Shown: positions 15,952-24,847 of the stretch, in pieces | How the letters are laid out: the number at the start of each line of letters is the position of its first letter | Numbering within the stretch: the first letter of the stretch is position 1 | NCBI GenBank assembly: GCA_016841725.1 | Contig: JAENYP010000007.1 | Location: 62,001-126,000, forward strand | Direction of reading: 5' to 3' | Length of the DNA stretch: 64,000 nt | DNA from: Thermincola carboxydiphila | GTDB lineage: Bacteria; Bacillota; Thermincolia; Thermincolales; UBA2595 | The notes under the pieces: model-generated | What the model saw: only the letters and a program-made list of their open reading frames with translations | Database searches by the model: none | Told to the model about the DNA's origin: nothing | Program-made: the position numbers and the translations under genes

Positions 15952-17874
15952 TTGGGACAGAACATTGTGCAAAAAATCATTGGCAGCCATATACTTTCCG
16001 GAAATATGGTTCCAAATGAAGAGATTTCCGTAAAAATTGACCAGACACTTACACAGGATGCCACCGGCACAATGGCATACCTTCAGTTTGAAGCTATGGG
16101 AGTGCCGCAGGTAAAGACCCGCCTTTCAGTTAGCTATGTTGACCATAATACACTGCAGACCGGTTTTGAAAATGCAGATGACCATAGATTTTTACAGTCA
16201 GTTGCAGCAAAACACGGTATTTACTTTTCAAGACCCGGAAACGGGATATGTCATCAGGTGCACCTGGAACGCTTCGGGGTTCCGGGGATGACACTTTTGG
16301 GTTCAGACAGCCATACCCCAACAGGCGGAGGGCTCGGTATGCTGGCGATGGGCGCAGGCGGCCTCGATGTTGCAGTGGCAATGGGAGGCGGTCCATTTTA
16401 CCTGAACATGCCAAAGGTCGTAAATGTAAGACTTACCGGCAGACTGAAGCCCTGGGTATCTGCCAAAGATGTCATTCTTGAACTATTGCGTATTATGACC
16501 GTTAAGGGCGGTGTAGGCAAAATAATCGAATACTCCGGGGAGGGTGTCACAACACTGAGTGTTCCTGAACGAGCCACTATTACCAATATGGGGGCCGAAC
16601 TGGGGGCCACAACTTCAGTATTCCCGAGTGATGAGGTTACTCTTGCTTTCCTTAAGGCTCAAGACAGGGCAAATGACTGGTCAGAGATCAAAGCTGATGA
16701 CGATGCCTCCTATGACGAAATCATTGAAATAGATCTTGCTGAACTGGAACCCATGGTAGCTCAGCCCCACAGCCCTGATAATGCAGCCAAAGTCACGGAG
16801 ATAGGCCGGATTCCCGTGTGCCAGGTAGTTATCGGCAGCTGTACCAACTCTTCTTATACCGACCTGATGAGGGTTGCCGGAATTCTTAAAGGCAAAAAGG
16901 TCCATCCCTCAACCAGCCTGAGTATTGCCCCCGGTTCCCGCCAGGTTTTTGAAATGCTGGCCAGAAACGGCGCCATGGCTGATATAATCTCTGCCGGGGC
17001 CAGAATACTGGAAACAGCCTGCGGACCATGTATCGGCATGGGGCAGTCGCCGTCTTCCGGAGCAGTCACGGTACGAACCTTTAACAGAAACTTTGAGGGG
17101 CGGAGCGGGACTGCCGATGCCAAGGTATATCTGGCAAGCCCTGAAGTAGCTGCAGCATCAGCTTTAACGGGTGTCCTCACTGACCCCAGGGAATTAGGAG
17201 AATATATTGATGTACAAATGCCTGATAAGTTCCTGACAGATGACAGCATGATTATCCCCCCGGCTGAAGACCCATCCCTGGTTGAAGTCCTGCGAGGACC
17301 CAATATTAAGTCTCTGCCGGTTAACCGGCAGCTCCCCGCAAAAATCAGCGGACCGGCTCTGTTGAAACTGGGAGATAATATCACCACAGACCATATAATG
17401 CCGGCAGGAGCCAAAATTTTACCCCTGCGCTCCAATATTCCGGCGATTTCCCAGTATGTGTTTTCCGGAATTGACCTGTCATTTCCGGACCGGGCCAGGG
17501 AAGCAGGTGAAGGGTTCGTGATCGGAGGTCACAATTACGGTCAGGGTTCCAGCAGGGAACACGCCGCCCTTGCCCCTATGTATCTAGGTATAAAGGCCGT
17601 TATAACCAAATCCTTTGCCAGAATTCACAAGGCAAACCTGGTTAACTTCGGGATTCTCCCCCTTACTTTCGTTGACGAAACTGATTATGACACCTTCAAT
17701 GAAGAAAATACCCTGGAAATAGACGTATCCTCCATTGACACCATGAATGAGCTGGTTGTAAAAAACGTCACCGGCGGGAATGAGTTCAGGGTACGCCACG
17801 ACCTGACCCCGCGCCAGATGGAAATCATCAAGGCGGGTGGTCTCCTCAATTACACCAAGCAGCAGGCCGGATAA
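15952..17874 (+). CDS. Aconitate hydratase (aconitase)
   Basis: A 640-residue monomeric aconitase interconverting citrate and isocitrate. Cluster cysteines are in IGSCTNSSYTDL and ACGPCIGMG; the substrate-binding arginines are in GSSREHAAL and the later small domain (KSFARIHKANLVNFGILPL). It follows the shorter anaerobe/archaeal-type aconitase layout rather than the ~890-residue AcnA. TTG start at 15952 follows AAGGAGGTTAACAGA. The stop lies inside the arm of hairpin element B2. It is upstream of a CBS/DUF294 regulator, on the same strand. Confidence 0.93.
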   Translation: MGQNIVQKIIGSHILSGNMVPNEEISVKIDQTLTQDATGTMAYLQFEAMGVPQVKTRLSVSYVDHNTLQTGFENADDHRFLQSVAAKHGIYFSRPGNGICHQVHLERFGVPGMTLLGSDSHTPTGGGLGMLAMGAGGLDVAVAMGGGPFYLNMPKVVNVRLTGRLKPWVSAKDVILELLRIMTVKGGVGKIIEYSGEGVTTLSVPERATITNMGAELGATTSVFPSDEVTLAFLKAQDRANDWSEIKADDDASYDEIIEIDLAELEPMVAQPHSPDNAAKVTEIGRIPVCQVVIGSCTNSSYTDLMRVAGILKGKKVHPSTSLSIAPGSRQVFEMLARNGAMADIISAGARILETACGPCIGMGQSPSSGAVTVRTFNRNFEGRSGTADAKVYLASPEVAAASALTGVLTDPRELGEYIDVQMPDKFLTDDSMIIPPAEDPSLVEVLRGPNIKSLPVNRQLPAKISGPALLKLGDNITTDHIMPAGAKILPLRSNIPAISQYVFSGIDLSFPDRAREAGEGFVIGGHNYGQGSSREHAALAPMYLGIKAVITKSFARIHKANLVNFGILPLTFVDETDYDTFNEENTLEIDVSSIDTMNELVVKNVTGGNEFRVRHDLTPRQMEIIKAGGLLNYTKQQAG

Positions 17875-18008
17875 ATATGTGGTGGGTATTGTACCGATTT
17901 TCCGCACTGCCGCCTATGAGTCTAAGCTGCTACTCTCCGGCAACAAGACTCATAACGGCGTCAGCGCAAGGAAAATCTTGTACAACACCTCACCACATTT
18001 CACCGGTC
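17865..18008. repeat. Hairpin family B copy 2
   Basis: A 144-nt palindrome. GGCCGG (17865-17870) pairs with CCGGTC (18003-18008); ATGTGGTG with CACCACAT; TTGTAC with GTACAA; ATTTTCC with GGAAAAT; GCCG with CGGC; TATGAGTCT with AGACTCATA. The loop contains CTCCGGCAACA, matching family B copy 1. The outer arm overlaps the last codons and stop of the aconitase gene. ATTTTCC/GGAAAAT here against GTTTTCC/GGAAAAC in copy 1 is a paired change. Confidence 0.8.
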
Positions 18009-18130
18009 ACTCCCATGCCTACAATCCTTCTCGTATTACATATTTAAAACCGGCGGGAAGGCCTCTTAGTTTTTAAAGCAACTGGGAGTGTCCACAAATA
18101 TTAATGGTTAATTACTTATGGCTATAAATT

Positions 18131-18250
18131 AGAGAGTGGCAGATGTGTTCCGGAACGATGAGTCTGATGTCAGCCGGCCCACGAGCGCTTCGCGCGAGTG
18201 GCTAGCCGGCTGAATCGTTGCCATCGTGGAGGAATATATCTGCCACTCTT
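18131..18250. repeat. Structured intergenic element, hairpin family A copy 2
   Basis: Same architecture as at 4188-4313. AGAGTGGCAGAT pairs with ATCTGCCACTCT; GTGTTCC with GGAATAT; loop GGA/GGA; ACGATG with CATCGT; loop AGTCTGATGTC/GAATCGTTGC; AGCCGGC with GCCGGCT; cap CCAC..GCGC/GCGC..GTGG. An outer helix CTTATGGCTAT/ATAGCCATAAG lies about 10 nt outside. It sits about 120 bases after element B2, in the aconitase-DUF294 gap, whose remaining bases show no gene. Confidence 0.85.
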
Positions 18251-18441
18251 ACTTTAATAGCCATAAGAGATGAACCCAAAATATTGGCAGTCCTTTACTA
18301 TAAGAACAAAGGCCTTCTCCCATTGGTCACTGTTTACGACCGTTAACCCTCCTATATCGCCCATCAGTCATAAAATTGTTGTATATTAGTAATAATTTGT
18401 AGTATAGTGTTTTAAACAGGCATCCTCGGGGGTGTTTTATT

Positions 18442-20355
18442 ATGCAAAAAATTGAGATTCTTGAAAAAATTACTCCCTTTAATCAATTGGACCTTCAAAT
18501 ACTTTTGTCTATTCGGCCCAATATTCAGGAAAAGAAATATCCCAGGGAAAGCTTTATATTCAGACAGGGAGACGCATCCCTGAATACGCTGTTCATTATT
18601 ACAGATGGTGTTGCCGAAATAATCGTCCACAACGAAAAAGGAGTGGAATCCGTGGTAGGCCTGCGCCGCCCGTATGACATTTTCGGTGAGACGGTGATTC
18701 TTTCTGAAAAGAATTATCCCGCATCTATGAGGGCAGCAACGGACTGCACATGCCTGCTGCTAGACCGGGACATATTTGACACCCTAATGCAACAGAGTCC
18801 CCAGTTTTCTGATTTTTTCAACAGGCTGCTGACAGACAGGCTCAGGGATATGTTTAATGAAGTAATCATGGAACAGTCATACGATGCGTACGGGATGGAA
18901 GATGCCCAGCCATTCAGAAAACGGGTTACCGCTGTAATGACATCACCGGTCATCACCTGCACTGAGGATGACCTGGTAACAACTGCCGCCAGAAAGTTGA
19001 CCAAAAACAGGATCAGCTCACTTGTGGTAGTCGATAAATCCAAGCGCCCGGTTGGAATTATAACTGAGTCTGACATGGTTTCCAGAATACTCACCAGGGG
19101 GGACAATAATTTTACCGAAACAAAGGTAAGGGATGTGATGACCCCCAACCCGGTGTCTCTGCCCCCGGAGGCCTTTTATTTTCAGGCCCTGCTCACAATG
19201 GTCAAAAATAAGGTTAAGCAGCTTCCCATCATTGACAACGGCGAACTCCTTGGAATCGTCACCCTGCGTGACCTGGTACAGAGCCGGAGCACCGGCGCCA
19301 TTACCACAGTAAGCAATGTTGAGTCTGAAACAACAATAGAAGGCATGGTAAGGTCCAGTCATGATATCGACAATGTCCTGAAGGCCCTGGTGGCGGAAAA
19401 GGCCTCATCAAGAGAGATTTGTGAAGTCATGACAGAACTTTATGACCGGCTGACAAGGAAAATCATTCAGATTTGTGAAAGGCAGATGCTGGATGAAGGC
19501 TATGGTCTGCCGCCTGTCGACTACTGCTGGATTACTATGGGCAGCAGCGGCCGTAAGGAACAGATTACCCGGACAGACCAGGATAATGGCATTATTTATG
19601 ATGACACCGACCCTGCCAAAATACAGGACGCAGAAGAATATTTTCCCCGGCTGGCAGCCAAAGCTGTGGATGCCCTCAATCAGTGCGGTTTCGCCCTGTG
19701 CAGCGGCAACGTGATGGCTACCAACCAGCAATGGCGCAAGCCGTATAAGGAATGGGTTTCCACAGTTACCTACTGGGTCCAGGAACCCCACTCAGAAATG
19801 CTGCGCAACTTTACGATTTTCCTGGATTTCCGACCTGTTTACGGAACAGTAAGACTGGCGGAACGCTTGAAAAACAGTGTTTTCCGTCTTATCAATGAAT
19901 CTCCGATTGTATTACATCTCCTCGCCAGGGACGACCTGTCACACGCCGTACCCCTCGGTATTTTCAAACAGTTCATCACCGAAAAGTCCACGGAGCACAA
20001 GGGTGAACTGGATATCAAAGGTACCGCACTGGTTCATATCGTTGACTGTACCCGGATTTTCTCAATCCGGGACGGGATTACCACAACCAATACCTTTGAG
20101 CGGATTGCACAGCTTACTGCAAACCGCACCCTGCCTAAGGATGATGCAGAGTATATTGATGCTGCATATGAAACCCTGTTAACATTCAGGAACAGGGAGA
20201 ACCTGCGTAAACAGGCCCTGAGCCTGAAACCCGACAACTATATCAACCCGTACAATTTAAGCAAACGGGAGCAGGCAGTCCTTCGCGAATCATTTAAGGC
20301 AATAACCAGACTACAAAGTTTTACCGGCTCTTATTTCAGGGTAGAGGGTTATTAA
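18442..20355 (+). CDS. cNMP-binding / CBS / DUF294 putative nucleotidyltransferase regulator
   Basis: A 637-residue cytoplasmic multidomain protein. Residues about 10-125 form a cyclic-nucleotide-binding-like domain (FIFRQGDASLNTLFIITDG). Residues about 160-290 hold a CBS pair (VTAVMTSPVITCTEDDL, VRDVMTPNPVSL). Residues about 300-480 are the DUF294 nucleotidyltransferase domain with WITMGSSGRKEQITRTDQDNG, resembling GlnD-type catalytic motifs, followed by DUF294_C. In other bacteria this family neighbours acetate/SSS permeases and a DnaQ-like exonuclease; the exonuclease follows here. ATG at 18442 follows GGGGGTG. Confidence 0.88.
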   Translation: MQKIEILEKITPFNQLDLQILLSIRPNIQEKKYPRESFIFRQGDASLNTLFIITDGVAEIIVHNEKGVESVVGLRRPYDIFGETVILSEKNYPASMRAATDCTCLLLDRDIFDTLMQQSPQFSDFFNRLLTDRLRDMFNEVIMEQSYDAYGMEDAQPFRKRVTAVMTSPVITCTEDDLVTTAARKLTKNRISSLVVVDKSKRPVGIITESDMVSRILTRGDNNFTETKVRDVMTPNPVSLPPEAFYFQALLTMVKNKVKQLPIIDNGELLGIVTLRDLVQSRSTGAITTVSNVESETTIEGMVRSSHDIDNVLKALVAEKASSREICEVMTELYDRLTRKIIQICERQMLDEGYGLPPVDYCWITMGSSGRKEQITRTDQDNGIIYDDTDPAKIQDAEEYFPRLAAKAVDALNQCGFALCSGNVMATNQQWRKPYKEWVSTVTYWVQEPHSEMLRNFTIFLDFRPVYGTVRLAERLKNSVFRLINESPIVLHLLARDDLSHAVPLGIFKQFITEKSTEHKGELDIKGTALVHIVDCTRIFSIRDGITTTNTFERIAQLTANRTLPKDDAEYIDAAYETLLTFRNRENLRKQALSLKPDNYINPYNLSKREQAVLRESFKAITRLQSFTGSYFRVEGY

Positions 20356-20388
20356 CCCGACCTGCCGGCATTCTACCGGAGGAAGTGT

Positions 20389-21126
20389 GTGCAGATGAAA
20401 GATCTGTTTAGAATCCTTCAATGGGCCGTAGGTTTGAGGAGCCCCCGTAAAGACGTCACCTCAGGAGAAATTGACCCCGCCGTGCTTCTCGAGATTAGAT
20501 ATAAAACCGCGGCAGAAAAAAATAAGATATCACTGGATACCCCCCTTATGAAAACCAGATTCGTAGTATTTGATCTGGAAACAACCGGGCTGTATCCCTT
20601 CAGCGGAGATGAAATTACCTCTGTGAGCGCTGTGGTGATAGAAAATGGTCAGCTTAGAAAGGACATATATTTTGACCAGCTGGTAAATCCCCACAGGGAA
20701 ATCCCGCCCATTGCTACCGAAATCACCGGAATTAGCAATGAAATGGTAGAAAATTCTCCGTCTGTCCTCTGGGTCCTTAATGAATTTCTCGACTTCGCCA
20801 GAAATAGTGTACTGGTAGCCCATAATTCGGACTTTGACCTCCACTTTATTAACATTAAGCTAAAGCAGTACTGCCATACAAAAATTTCGCATCACATTGT
20901 GGATACATTTATCCTGTCTAATGCCCTCCTCACCGGAAAAAACTGTCAGACCCTGGATGCCCTGATCAGGTTTTACAAGCTGTCTCCCGAGGGACGGCAT
21001 ACTTCCCTGGGTGATTCCCTGGTAACAGCCGAAATCCTGCTCGAGTTTCTCAAAATGCTGGCTTCACGCAACATTCATACCCTTGGTGACCTTTATAATT
21101 ACCTTCACTGGAGGTCATTTCAGTAA
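20389..21126 (+). CDS. DnaQ-like 3'-5' exonuclease
   Basis: A 245-residue DEDDh exonuclease. ExoI is FDLETTGLYPFSGDEI (about 60-75), ExoII is VLVAHNSDFDLHF, ExoIII is HTSLGDSLVTAEIL. An N-terminal ~55-residue extension precedes the domain. It starts 33 bases after the DUF294 gene, the arrangement known for DUF294-exonuclease pairs, so it is more likely part of that signalling unit than a replicative proofreading subunit. GGAGGAAGT precedes a GTG at 20389 and an ATG at 20395; either may serve. Confidence 0.87.
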   Translation: MQMKDLFRILQWAVGLRSPRKDVTSGEIDPAVLLEIRYKTAAEKNKISLDTPLMKTRFVVFDLETTGLYPFSGDEITSVSAVVIENGQLRKDIYFDQLVNPHREIPPIATEITGISNEMVENSPSVLWVLNEFLDFARNSVLVAHNSDFDLHFINIKLKQYCHTKISHHIVDTFILSNALLTGKNCQTLDALIRFYKLSPEGRHTSLGDSLVTAEILLEFLKMLASRNIHTLGDLYNYLHWRSFQ

Positions 21127-21134
21127 GTAGAGCA

Positions 21135-21162
21135 AAAGGGGCTGTCTCAAGACAGCCCCTTT
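21135..21162. terminator. Bidirectional terminator
   Basis: AAAGGGGCTGTCT pairs with AGACAGCCCCTTT around a 2-3 nt loop, between the convergent exonuclease and DUF503 genes. A/T runs flank both sides. Confidence 0.88.
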
Positions 21163-21442
21163 AAATTATCTCAGTATTTATTGTCATCATTTCCGCATCT
21201 GTATTCCGTTCAATGAATTTGATTACCTCATTAATCATACTGTCAACATGCCTGCGATCGGAACTCACCGCTGCAAACCCCAGAACAGCTTTCCTCCACT
21301 CATCCTGACACCCGGTCTCTGCAATGGAAACATTGAATTTAAGGCGGACCCTGTCAATCAGGCTCTTGATTTCCCGCCGTTTGTCCTTGAGAGAGTTGGA
21401 CCAGTCTAGCCGCAGCTCCACAGTACACAAACCTGCAAACAT
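21161..21442 (-). CDS. DUF503 family protein
   Basis: A 93-residue protein of the DUF503/YlxP-like family: CTVELRLDWSNSLKDKRREIKSLIDRVRLKFNVSIAE followed by WRKAVLGFAAVSSDRRHVDSMI. Members are small ferredoxin-like-fold proteins, some encoded near ribosome-maturation genes. It starts 18 bases after the VanW gene and may share its transcript. Confidence 0.9.
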   Translation of the reverse strand: MFAGLCTVELRLDWSNSLKDKRREIKSLIDRVRLKFNVSIAETGCQDEWRKAVLGFAAVSSDRRHVDSMINEVIKFIERNTDAEMMTINTEII

Positions 21443-21460
21443 TATTTGCAGACCTCCAAG

Positions 21461-22729
21461 TCATTTTATTATTATCCCTTTGAGATAGTAATCTTCAGAA
21501 ACAAGCTCCCTCCTATCTTCTGTGCCATTGTTATAGAATATTCTATAAACCCTGACATAAGACCTTTCAGACCTATGGTTTTCGCTTTCAGTGTCATTTT
21601 CCACAGCCACCTGGACAGATTCACCCGGTTTTCCGGCTCCAAGCAGCTTTACATTAACACGGCCGTCTGCGATAACTGCTGATATATATACAGGGTTGCC
21701 GGTATTGTTAAGAAACTTCAAATCCATTTCCCCGTATACCACTGCAGCATCCATGCCATGGCTGATATAGGCAGGAGGCGAAGAATGAGGGTGTCTTTCC
21801 TTAATTGCTACTCCGGAATACAGAACAGCCTCGTAAAGTGTTGTGGCAACCTGGCATACGCCACCCCCGGTACCCTCAGCCAGTCGTCCGTTTACCAGTA
21901 CCGGAGCGCTGCGATAGCCCTGTTCCTTAATTCTGGGCCCAACCACCGTATTAAAGGAAAATACCTGCTCCGGAGGTATAATTGACCCATTTAACATCTT
22001 AACAGCCAGGTAAATGTTATCCGCTCTTTCTTTATCTGAAGATGAAAAAGTCGTAATCCCGGTGCCGATTAACCCATTGATCCCCTTAAGGTCTGAAGCC
22101 TTGCTCTGCGGCATTACCTCTGAAACCTGAAGCTCCACAGGGTCATTGCCTGGTTTGCGGATGGCTTCTATGACCTGTTCCATACTGGCTGCTATATTAA
22201 GTGATTTACCGTCAACTTCAGGAACTATTCTGATCTTACCATGCTCAGAAACCACAGCGGCATTTACAGGCTGAACATTGATTTCCCCTGCAATTTCCTT
22301 AAGGGCATTTTTGAATTTGGCTTCATCCAAATTATATTCCAGGGGGAAATTAGGCTTACTGTACCTGATTCTGAACATTTCCAGCGCTTTCTGTAGGTTC
22401 CTGCCGCTTTTCCCTTCCTGAAGCGCCTTATCAACTGTTGCCCGAATATCAAAAGTAATTCCCAATTTATTAAATGAGTAAAGCCATTTCTTCCCGTTAT
22501 ACTGCAGAACTATGTTGTTGGTCTGAAGCTTATCACGGTTTTTCCCCAACAGGGCTGCAGACTCATCTGCTGTCAGTCCCCCGACTTCCATACCGCTAAT
22601 AAAAACCCCAGGGAAAATTATATTCTCCCCGGGGACAGATGCAAAAGCCAGTCCACCTATAATACTGACCAAGCCCTGGGATATCAGAAAAGCGGCAACC
22701 AACAGGTATTTTTTCTGAAAACCGGTCAT
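21461..22729 (-). CDS. VanW/YoaR family cell-envelope protein
   Basis: A 422-residue exported protein. An N-terminal membrane anchor (about 8-30) is followed by two peptidoglycan-binding-4-type repeats (GMEVGGLTADESAALL...) and a C-terminal VanW domain (VFSFNTVVGPRIKEQGYRSAPVLVNGRLAEGTGGGVCQVATTLYEAV). Relatives (YoaR) occur in Firmicutes genomes and are thought to act at the cell wall; enzymatic activity is unknown. It lies 37 bases downstream of the PRC-barrel gene. Confidence 0.9.
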   Translation of the reverse strand: MTGFQKKYLLVAAFLISQGLVSIIGGLAFASVPGENIIFPGVFISGMEVGGLTADESAALLGKNRDKLQTNNIVLQYNGKKWLYSFNKLGITFDIRATVDKALQEGKSGRNLQKALEMFRIRYSKPNFPLEYNLDEAKFKNALKEIAGEINVQPVNAAVVSEHGKIRIVPEVDGKSLNIAASMEQVIEAIRKPGNDPVELQVSEVMPQSKASDLKGINGLIGTGITTFSSSDKERADNIYLAVKMLNGSIIPPEQVFSFNTVVGPRIKEQGYRSAPVLVNGRLAEGTGGGVCQVATTLYEAVLYSGVAIKERHPHSSPPAYISHGMDAAVVYGEMDLKFLNNTGNPVYISAVIADGRVNVKLLGAGKPGESVQVAVENDTESENHRSERSYVRVYRIFYNNGTEDRRELVSEDYYLKGIIIK

Positions 22730-22766
22730 ATTCGCTCCCCCACCCTGGATTTCTCCTGAATTTGCC

Positions 22767-23555
22767 CTAATCCCTGGTATTCATGGAGAGTTCGGAGAAT
22801 TTACCGGCAGCTTTGGCTTTATCCATTAACTCTTCGGTAATAACATCTCCCTCTTCAGCTATAGCTTCTCCGGTTTCGGTTTCAAGCCTTTTACTTATCT
22901 TCCGGCCCAAAAGGTATTTCCGTTGTCTTTCTTCAAATAGTTTGGCTGCTTCCGACTGCTCCTGGGTTCCGGCTTTTTCCTCAGGCAATGTTTCTGCAGT
23001 TGCTTCTGCAGTTTCAGTAGAAGCGCTGTCAGGTGATGCATTTTGAGAATTTGAAACACTTTCCGGGCTGCCGGAAGTTTCCGATGATGCATTGATTATC
23101 AGGACATCTTTGCCAAAAGTAATAATTTCATCTGCGGGAATTATTTCCTTACTGCCTGTATCATTTAAAGAAGTCATTTCACAGGCATCAATACGTCCCT
23201 CACTGTCCTCATCAACCAGAATTTCGCTGACGATACCAATCATTTTACCTTTTCTGGTCATAACCCTGGTACCTTTGACCCGCACGTTTTTCTCCAGAAG
23301 TCCGTTTATTTCCGGCTCATCACCAAGGTCAACTATACAGGAGGAATTCTGAATGGTAACTGCATCCTCCCCAACACCTTCAACCAGTCTGAAAGGCAAA
23401 ACCTTGATACCCAGATACCGGAGACCATTGTCTACTACCAAATACTGTACCAGCCCGTTATCGGCATTTATTACCAGATCGCTTACAGTTCCCAGCTCTT
23501 TCCCGTCTTCAATGCTAATGACTGATAATCCCAACAGTTCTTCGCTTCGTTTCAT
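22767..23555 (-). CDS. PRC-barrel domain protein
   Basis: A 262-residue soluble protein with two PRC-barrel domains (about 3-75, starting SEELLGLSVISIEDGKELGTVSDLVI; and about 90-150, VKGTRVMTRKGKMIGIVSEILVD). An acidic, Ala/Glu/Ser-rich linker follows (about 160-205), then a basic segment RQRKYLLGRKISKRLETE. PRC barrels act in RNA processing (RimM-like) and sporulation (YlmC/YmxH-like). The low-complexity tail is unusual. The exact role is unknown. Confidence 0.82.
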   Translation of the reverse strand: MKRSEELLGLSVISIEDGKELGTVSDLVINADNGLVQYLVVDNGLRYLGIKVLPFRLVEGVGEDAVTIQNSSCIVDLGDEPEINGLLEKNVRVKGTRVMTRKGKMIGIVSEILVDEDSEGRIDACEMTSLNDTGSKEIIPADEIITFGKDVLIINASSETSGSPESVSNSQNASPDSASTETAEATAETLPEEKAGTQEQSEAAKLFEERQRKYLLGRKISKRLETETGEAIAEEGDVITEELMDKAKAAGKFSELSMNTRD

Positions 23556-23617
23556 TACCTACTCTCCTATCATAAGGCTTTATATAAAAATCAAAAATCC
23601 GTTAGACTTTATCAAAG

Positions 23618-24691
23618 CTAATTATTAAAAGCATTATTCAGCCACTGATTTACCTTTCCCTCTACACTAACCTTTATCAGAGCAGGCAACTTTGAAAACG
23701 GCAAATTTGGCGTATTCGCCTTATTAAGCGTTTCCTGCAATATCTCTACATATTTTATATTTATCGTTATTTCCCGGGCCACTTCAGAAGGCAATTCCCC
23801 TGACATGCACCCCAAAAATTCCTCCATACATTGTTTCGCCTCAGTATATTGTCCCAATTCCCTGTACATTGAATGCAAATCAAAAACCAGCATACTTTTC
23901 AGATCTGGGGGAGGATTCAGGTCAAGCGCTGAAGAGAAGTATTTTATGGCCAGGTCAAGTTCCCCTCCGATTTTGGCGTTAAATCCCCTGTCAATGTAAG
24001 AATAAATCAATTCCAGTACTTCTTTGGGGCCACGTTGCTCAGAAATCATAATCTCTTCTCCCTGTGCGGTATTATCCAGACCAGGCAGCCCGCCTGTATA
24101 ATCTTCTGGTTCTGTTTCTGGTTCTGGTTCTGTTTCTGGTTCTGTTTCCACCTCTTCTGGAATTTCTACATCTTCTATTGCTTCTTCTTCTACATCTTCT
24201 ATTGCTTCTTCTATTGCTTCTTCTTCTACATCTTCTATTGCTTCTTCTATTGCTTCTACGGCTTCTTCTGCAGTCTCTTCTTGGTCCAAATTATTTTGTA
24301 TGATAATATCCTCAGTGGCAGCTGCAACCAGCACAACCGGATCAGTATTTTCAGTATCGGTGTCCTCAAAGTCTAAATTTTTAGTATCAGTATCCGTATT
24401 CTCAAGGTTTGTAATTACATGGTCACTCTCAGGCTTCGCCTCCGGCGGGTTAGCATTTTCCATCTGTGTAATTTGATAAGTTCCCAAGCTTATTATTAAC
24501 AAATTAATCCCAATAACAACATAAATGTTAAAAAATCCTGCCAAAAGTGGAAAACTTATTCCGACCATCGCCGAAAAGCCGCCAATAAAAATAAAGGCCT
24601 TGGTTGACAAGCCCGTATTTGTTAGTTTGAAATAAAAAAATGCGGCAAAAAGAATGTTAATTAATATTACTGTTATGTAATAACGGGTCAT
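23618..24691 (-). CDS. Membrane protein with Glu-rich repeat linker and TPR-like C-terminus
   Basis: ATG 24691 chosen for its GGGGAGGTTGTCT site; product 357 residues. Three membrane helices fill about residues 1-75. A highly acidic low-complexity stretch follows (about 95-200; tandem EEAIEDVEEEAIE units, then repeated ETEPEPETEP). The C-terminal ~150 residues look like TPR helices (YIDRGFNAKIGGELDLAIKYFSSALDLNPPP). It is probably membrane-attached with a cytoplasmic or external interaction domain; the role is unknown. The repeat DNA at about 24110-24265 is prone to slippage. Confidence 0.75.
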   Translation of the reverse strand: MTRYYITVILINILFAAFFYFKLTNTGLSTKAFIFIGGFSAMVGISFPLLAGFFNIYVVIGINLLIISLGTYQITQMENANPPEAKPESDHVITNLENTDTDTKNLDFEDTDTENTDPVVLVAAATEDIIIQNNLDQEETAEEAVEAIEEAIEDVEEEAIEEAIEDVEEEAIEDVEIPEEVETEPETEPEPETEPEDYTGGLPGLDNTAQGEEIMISEQRGPKEVLELIYSYIDRGFNAKIGGELDLAIKYFSSALDLNPPPDLKSMLVFDLHSMYRELGQYTEAKQCMEEFLGCMSGELPSEVAREITINIKYVEILQETLNKANTPNLPFSKLPALIKVSVEGKVNQWLNNAFNN

Positions 24692-24816
24692 AGACAACCT
24701 CCCCGAAGGGACACACTGTGTTTAAGCTTATATTCGACGAATACCACTTAATTCCTTCACTGTTTCTGATATTTTTAAAATATTTCCTTGTTTTCAGGAC
24801 ACACCGGGTAAAAAGA

Positions 24817-24833
24817 AGTGGCAGATGTTTTCC
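24817..24833. repeat. Possible truncated left arm of hairpin family A
   Basis: AGTGGCAGATGTTTTCC resembles the left arm of the family A elements (AGTGGCAGATGTGTTCC), one base different. No matching right arm is found, so it is either a decayed copy or chance similarity. Confidence 0.3.
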
Positions 24834-24847
24834 AAGAGTGATTGGTT

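Noticed and set aside
17865-18008. Hairpin B as an integron attC site
   Set aside because: The conserved attC core sites and an integrase context are absent, and the element overlaps a gene stop.
24064-24376. Leu- and Phe/Cys-rich plus-strand ORFs
   Set aside because: They are antisense shadows of the Glu-repeat region in the minus-strand membrane protein.
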